DNA from: Plazaster borealis | Lineage: Eukaryota; Echinodermata; Asteroidea; Forcipulatida; Labidiasteridae | Direction of reading: 5' to 3' | Assembly (NCBI GenBank): GCA_021014325.1 | Contig: CM037467.1 | Location: 13,355,273-13,419,272, forward strand | DNA length: 64,000 bases | In this document: one piece after another, positions 59,411 to 64,000 of the stretch | Numbering within the stretch: the stretch's first letter is position 1 | Layout: each line of letters begins with the position of its first letter | Notes under the pieces: generated by a model | Seen by the model: the letters and a program-made list of their open reading frames with translations, nothing else | Told to the model about the DNA's origin: nothing | The model's database searches: none | Program-made: the position numbers and the translations under genes

Positions 59411-59776
59411 ATGAGATATCGCCTTACTCATAAGGCCGGCTGGCCACTTCAGGGTGAGGGCTATAGGCTACTTAACTGATTTGGGCTGTCGACCCAAATC
59501 AACTGCCACTAGGGGCACGTTGCCACCTACTCCTACCTAGAGCTGAAACAGGGTTAACCCCTTCACAGTCCATAAGGATGTAGGCATGGGTATCATCCAC
59601 TAAGAGCCTGGCTGGTAGAGCAGAATGCACTACCTTCCCAACTTTTTACGAAGGAATTATGGTTAAGTGCCTTGCTCAAGGGCACAAGTGTCATGACCGG
59701 GATTCGAACCCACACTCTGCTGCTGACAACACCAAAGTTTGGGTTCGGTGAACTAGACCGCTCAGCCACGACACGA
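59411..59776 (-). repeat. tRNA-headed SINE, GTAGGTGGCAACGT body type
   Basis: Minus strand: TCGTGGCTGAGCGGTCTAG (A box), GGGTTCGAATCCCGG (B box, perfect), then the body as at 10491-10814 to GATATCTCAT. Confidence 0.7.
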
Positions 59777-59960
59777 CACAAATGAAGAAAGGGGGGCACA
59801 TATCAAAACAAGCTGTTACTTTAATAACTCTTGAATTTATTTTGCAATTGTAACATTTCTTATATGACTACTACTAGTACTAGCGTAGTATCTTGCCCAC
59901 CAGAAAGGCTTGTGCAAGGTCACTCTTTTTGTAAACAAAGGTATCGTTGATACATGCGGC

Positions 59961-60225
59961 CTTGATACTTCACTGAGGCAAATGAGGCAATTTCCTCCAT
60001 GCCCTTAGTCATTGCCGTGGTGCCCCTTGAAATGTTCCAGTTTCAAGCCTGATACTTCATGGAGGCAACAGAGGCAATTACCGCTATGCCCCTTGCCATT
60101 GCCTTGGTGCCCCTTAAAATGTTCCAGTTTCAAGCCTGATACTTCATGTAGGCAACAGAGGAAATTTCCTCCATGCCCCTGGCCATTGCCGTGGTGCCCC
60201 TTCACAAGTTCCAGTGGAAATTAAT
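59961..60225 (-). repeat. Three-copy tandem repeat, 87-bp period
   Basis: GATACTTCA(C/T) recurs at 59964, 60051 and 60138 with GTTCCAGTTTCAAGCCTGAT between. The period is a multiple of three, so both strands have apparent ORFs; the unit derives from the GTGCCCCTT family. Confidence 0.8.
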
Positions 60226-61212
60226 TTCCCTGATGGAGGTGCCCTTAATAATATTTATAATGATACCAGAGTCTTAAATAGCGCACGTATCTACCAATAA
60301 GGTACTCAAGGTGCTTGAACAAACAGAAACACTTAAGACAGTTCAATTTTAAAAAAACTAAAAACTAAAAAAATACCCTGCCCTTATAATAACAAAATAT
60401 CAGGCCTGCATTTTGTACAAGCGTAGATTATAAGCACATTAATCAAAATCAAGTCCCATCACGAATAAGAATCACGAATCATGGGTACAAACAACCAACT
60501 TTTCATCTTAATTACTTCCACGGTATAGTAATCAGCTCTGCCTAAAAGAAAATACACATTACAAAGTGCAATCACAAACAAAAAGTATTTTAGAAATGTG
60601 ACCCCACGACCTGTAAACAGATTTGAAGTTAGACTTTGTACTGACTCCTATGAAACTCACTCCACAAACCACAACAAGATGATCCAAAAGATCCAAACGT
60701 TTGTTTCGAAACTGAAAATATGATGGATACAAATTTATGATCACAGACTGTGAAATTGTACAGCCATTCTTTACTCTCTGGCCTTGAGAATATTTGAGGG
60801 GTTGACGAGAAGCATGGTGTCCTGTACACAACCTTGGGTCGGGTCTGTTGGGTTAGAGTCATAAAATGTCTGTTTGTCTAGCTAATATGAAAAATGATAT
60901 TGTTGTGTGTATACATAAGTTATGGGGGCAGTAAATTGGAAGGGTCCATTAGTACCGGAAGGGGTGTTTGATTCTAGGCATGAATGATGCAACACATGAC
61001 TACTATGTAATCCATATTTCAGGTATGTGCAAAAGGTTAATATTGGCTGAAAGGGTTTTCAAAAAAAACTGCAGCACAAAACATCCTGAGAATTCCACAC
61101 GGATTAAGACAGCAATTTGCATAGTTCAAATACAGGTAATGCTGTTCAGGAAAAGTACTGTACATGAAATCAAGCGCGACCAATTTATCATAAAAATATT
61201 ATACAGAATGAG

Positions 61213-61450
61213 ATGGATTTGTTTTTTTGGAAAGTGGAACCTCTCCACAAGCTCTTTACATAGAGCTCTATGCTCTTTGTTAATACAGACATGGAGGTAT
61301 GAAAAAACAAAGTTCTAATTTTATCAAAACAATAATACAGATGGATTCGTTTTATTGGAAAGTGGAACCTCTCCACAAGCTCTTTACATAGAGCTCTATG
61401 CTCTTTGTTAATACAGACATGGAGGTATGAAAAAAAACAGAATCGGATTT
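61213..61450 (+). repeat. Recent tandem duplication, 128-bp period
   Basis: GGAAAGTGGAACCTCTCCAC through GACATGGAGGTATGAAAAAA occurs twice with almost no differences, offset 128 bp. Confidence 0.85.
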
Positions 61451-61617
61451 TAACAAGAAGCCCCAGCTTAAGGAAGTACATTTGTTATCAGCTGGTTATT
61501 ATGGCTGATTTAACTTCAGAATAATAAGATGTTTGGTCAATTACCAGCTGTAATTACTTTCTAATAATCATGCAATCATGCAAAAATAAACAAATTACTG
61601 AACCAATAAAGAAGTAT

Positions 61618-61765
61618 ATGGACCATGTAACCTGTGATATCACATGTTTACGAAAGAGCCACAGAGCCTGGACTTCCTGCAGGCACGATTTGTACACAAC
61701 TCAATGGAAGACAAAATAAAATCTTGCATTTTATGGAGATGACACTGTCCTATTGTTATCAACTT
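61618..61765 (+). repeat. Dispersed repeat shared with 59098-59375
   Basis: TATGGACCATGTAACCTGTG...AATAAAATCTTGCATT parallels 59102 onward, minus the GGTGGACAC hairpin present there. Confidence 0.55.
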
Positions 61766-62895
61766 CTGGTATGAAGAAAGGAGGCATCTCAAAATTGGTT
61801 CAGCTGTTTTGTTTATAACTCTTGACGTTATACAAGGGAATTATGAAACAAAATGTCAAATTTCCAATATCACCAATGTCCCATATAATACGACCAGTAG
61901 AATACAAATCTCAGCAGAGACCAAAGGTTTGGGTCCCAAGTTACTGAAAATGCTGGAGAACTTGGATAAATTCAAGGCAATTCCTTACAGCTCCTTCTAA
62001 AGGTTGGGGTTAAAAATGTAACCAAAATATTTGCATCTCCTACAGCTTGTTTTTTTCAAAATGAGAATTAAAACGATCCTTCTCAAATGAAACGGGAAAT
62101 GATTACTGCAATACATGCTGATTTCCGGCAACCTCCCCACGAGAGAAATATGGCCTAAAAATTACCAAATTGGAAACGTAACTTTAATCATTAAGATACC
62201 CACATGCACTCTTCAAAAATAAACTGAAATGGTTTACAGAAACTACGACATGAAACAAACAGTGGGGAGCAGAAAAGATCACAAGAGGTTGACGCCGCTC
62301 AGACGGTAGTGTTGCAACAGTATGAAGGTGAGTTCGGCAGCTGTGAAGTTTAATCCAAAACGGTAGGAGTGCAAGACTACTCGCTGAGAGCAAAATGGCT
62401 AACTCAAAAGACTCCATTTCCAGGGGATTGCTGGGGTAGATTACCAACTGTAATTGCACGCACGTGTGATGGATATATAACAAGACCCCTGCTCCGCTTA
62501 GGCTCCTGGTTAGAGTGAGACTAGGATCTGTTCTGGGGGATTTATTTTGGTTTGAGGAAAATCAACAGAGAAGGCAAGACTGTAGGAAACAAATTCTGCT
62601 GCAAATGAAAATATGATACTCAGTAAGAAGCAACCTTGAAGTTGTACATTCAGCAAAGATTGAAACAAAACTGAATGTTTGTTCTCATCTCAAATCAGAG
62701 TTGACAACTAGTTTGTTACTTAATTGGACTTGAGTTGCAGCTAAAGTCCTATTATTTATGGTGGACTTAACTTAAACCTCCATAATGATACCTGTCTTGT
62801 GCCCTGGTCCTTACCCTGGCTGCCAATTAAAAACACATCATGGGAAAAATTAGATTTAAAAAGGACCATACTTTGGGCAAAAAACTCTTTGACTC

Positions 62896-63200
62896 TATCA
62901 GGGTTCTCCAACTGCTAGCATATCGGGCCGATACGCGAGAACTGCAGAGCCGATATGTGCAAATTACAACTGATACATGTACCCAAACAAAAACAAATAC
63001 TTTTTCTCTTCTATTCAGATCAATTGCAGAAAAATCAGCAAGTAAAACTGTTTAAAATTCTCCGGATTGCAAACCAAACATAAGTTTCAGGTCAAAACAT
63101 TCCAAGGACCTCGTTTCAATTCAGCATGCGTCGGCTAAACTTATACAATTTTGGGTCCAGAATGCTCCCAGTTTTGAAAAAACCTGGGAAGGACCCTCTC
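62896..63200. mobile_element. TCAGGGTTCTCC MITE copy
   Basis: TCAGGGTTCTCCAACTGCTA at the left and TTTTGAAAAAACCTGGGAAG at the right match 44842-45130, including the GGTCCAGAATGCTCCC interior. Confidence 0.6.
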
Positions 63201-63202
63201 TA

Positions 63203-63396
63203 GAGCCTGATTTCATAGAGCTGCTTAAACAGCAAATATTGCTTAACATTTTCTGCTAGGCAAAAATAAGCAGGTTACCAGTCGCAGATGGTACACGTGG
63301 AATGGTATTTTGGCTGGTCACCTTATTCTGTTGAGCATAATTTTGTTGTGCTTAGCTACTTTTTATGCTTAAACAAGCAACTCTATGAAATAGAGC
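63203..63396. mobile_element. GGGCCC-hairpin MITE copy with eroded ends
   Basis: GAGCCTGATTTCATAGAGCT to CAACTCTATGAAATAGAGC; the outermost GGGCCC is lost but the central blocks are intact. Confidence 0.65.
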
Positions 63397-63818
63397 TTAT
63401 AGGTGTGGGAGAAGTAAAACCTGAACAAATAATAATGTAACATTGTCCGCCAACGAGTCACTCAGGATTTGATCCAAGCATGAGGAAGCAGCTTAGCACA
63501 ACTAATCCCAACCACGCAGTTTGTATGCCTACATTTCTCTTTGATAATTGATGAGCTCGATAAAATCTGACTGATTAAATTAATAAGCAAATATTGTCTG
63601 AGCAGTTTTTTAACATTCAGATGACGCAACAAAAGTGCTTTCCAGAAACTGAATCACCTCCCAGAATTCACCCAAAACCGTCACGATTTGACATCGTAAA
63701 CATTACTTCCTCTATAGTTCAATAGCACTTGACTGGTATCAGCCGACAGTTTTGTGAGACTCGGGGACTGCCAGCAAGTTGTTTGGTAACCTCAAAGACT
63801 TGTGTACACGTATGTGAC

Positions 63819-64000
63819 TATAAAAGTCTTAATGTACACAGTACTGACGGATTCATAGCAGTCTGACTGAAGATGGACCGACTACCAACAAGAAAAACTA
63901 CAAAACGTGTCTAATGGGAGATGAAGGATGCCAGGCAGAGATGCCATGGGTTCCTTTTGCTGACTGGGGGTAGAGGGTCAGAAGGTCAAGAGGTTAAGGG
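63819..64000 (+). promoter_or_regulatory. Candidate plus-strand TATA promoter at the window edge
   Basis: CTATAAAAG at about 63820-63828 is a consensus TATA box. A start codon in good context about 50 bp further on opens only a 13-codon ORF, and another short ORF follows. If real, the gene lies mostly beyond the window. Confidence 0.2.

Larger units (their letters stand above)
58691..63818. other. Gene-poor, repeat-rich stretch near the right edge
   Basis: Contents are SINE and MITE copies and tandem duplications, listed separately. An 88-codon AT-rich plus-strand ORF at 58797-59063 and a 99-codon minus-strand ORF at 62184-62483 have no recognisable domain or clear splice context and are not called as genes. 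Confidence 0.4.

Noticed and set aside
60005..60224. Repeat-protein ORFs (HGNGKGH / CPLPLPWCPLKC repeats) on both strands
   Set aside because: They arise from a DNA tandem repeat whose 87-bp period is a multiple of three; the unit belongs to a non-coding dispersed family.
1..64000. CRISPR arrays, bacterial operons or phage modules
   Set aside because: All real genes are intron-containing animal genes; the tandem repeats lack the repeat-spacer layout.

Overview
The window is animal nuclear DNA: genes are split into many short exons with GT-AG introns, and the space between is packed with short inverted-repeat elements, tRNA-derived SINEs and minisatellites. The repeat content and the divergence of the two recognisable genes suggest an invertebrate deuterostome, most likely an echinoderm (a sea star would fit). 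That assignment is inference, because nothing here names the species.

From 2678 to 17212, on the minus strand, lies VPS50 (syndetin), a subunit of the EARP endosomal-recycling tether. I reconstructed 28 coding exons that join in frame to 922 codons. The final exon (about 40 residues by comparison with the family) was not found and probably lies left of the window. From 17719 to 27202, on the plus strand, is a complete 19-exon CAPN7 (calpain-7, 891 residues) with two MIT domains, the Cys/His/Asn catalytic set and the C-terminal beta-sandwich domains. The two start codons face away from each other across 506 bp, so the genes probably share a TATA-less bidirectional promoter. Both proteins act at endosomes.

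From 31385 to 34676, on the minus strand, is a complete four-exon gene for a 178-residue secreted, probably GPI-anchored Ly6/uPAR (three-finger) protein with 12 cysteines. Its first coding exon has a splice acceptor upstream of the start codon, so a 5' non-coding exon must lie further right.

From about 34.7 kb to the right edge no complete gene can be built. There are isolated exon-like pieces: a well-flanked minus-strand exon at 45733-45806, a TATA-associated minus-strand leader ending in a donor at 58424, and a possible plus-strand terminal exon at 48473-48571. Otherwise the stretch holds repeats: hairpin elements bounded by GGGCCCAATTTCAT, other MITE families (hAT-like with 8-bp duplications, piggyBac-like at TTAA, a family with 6-bp duplications), composite SINEs, and tandem repeats with periods of 25, 87, 107, 128 and 138 bp.
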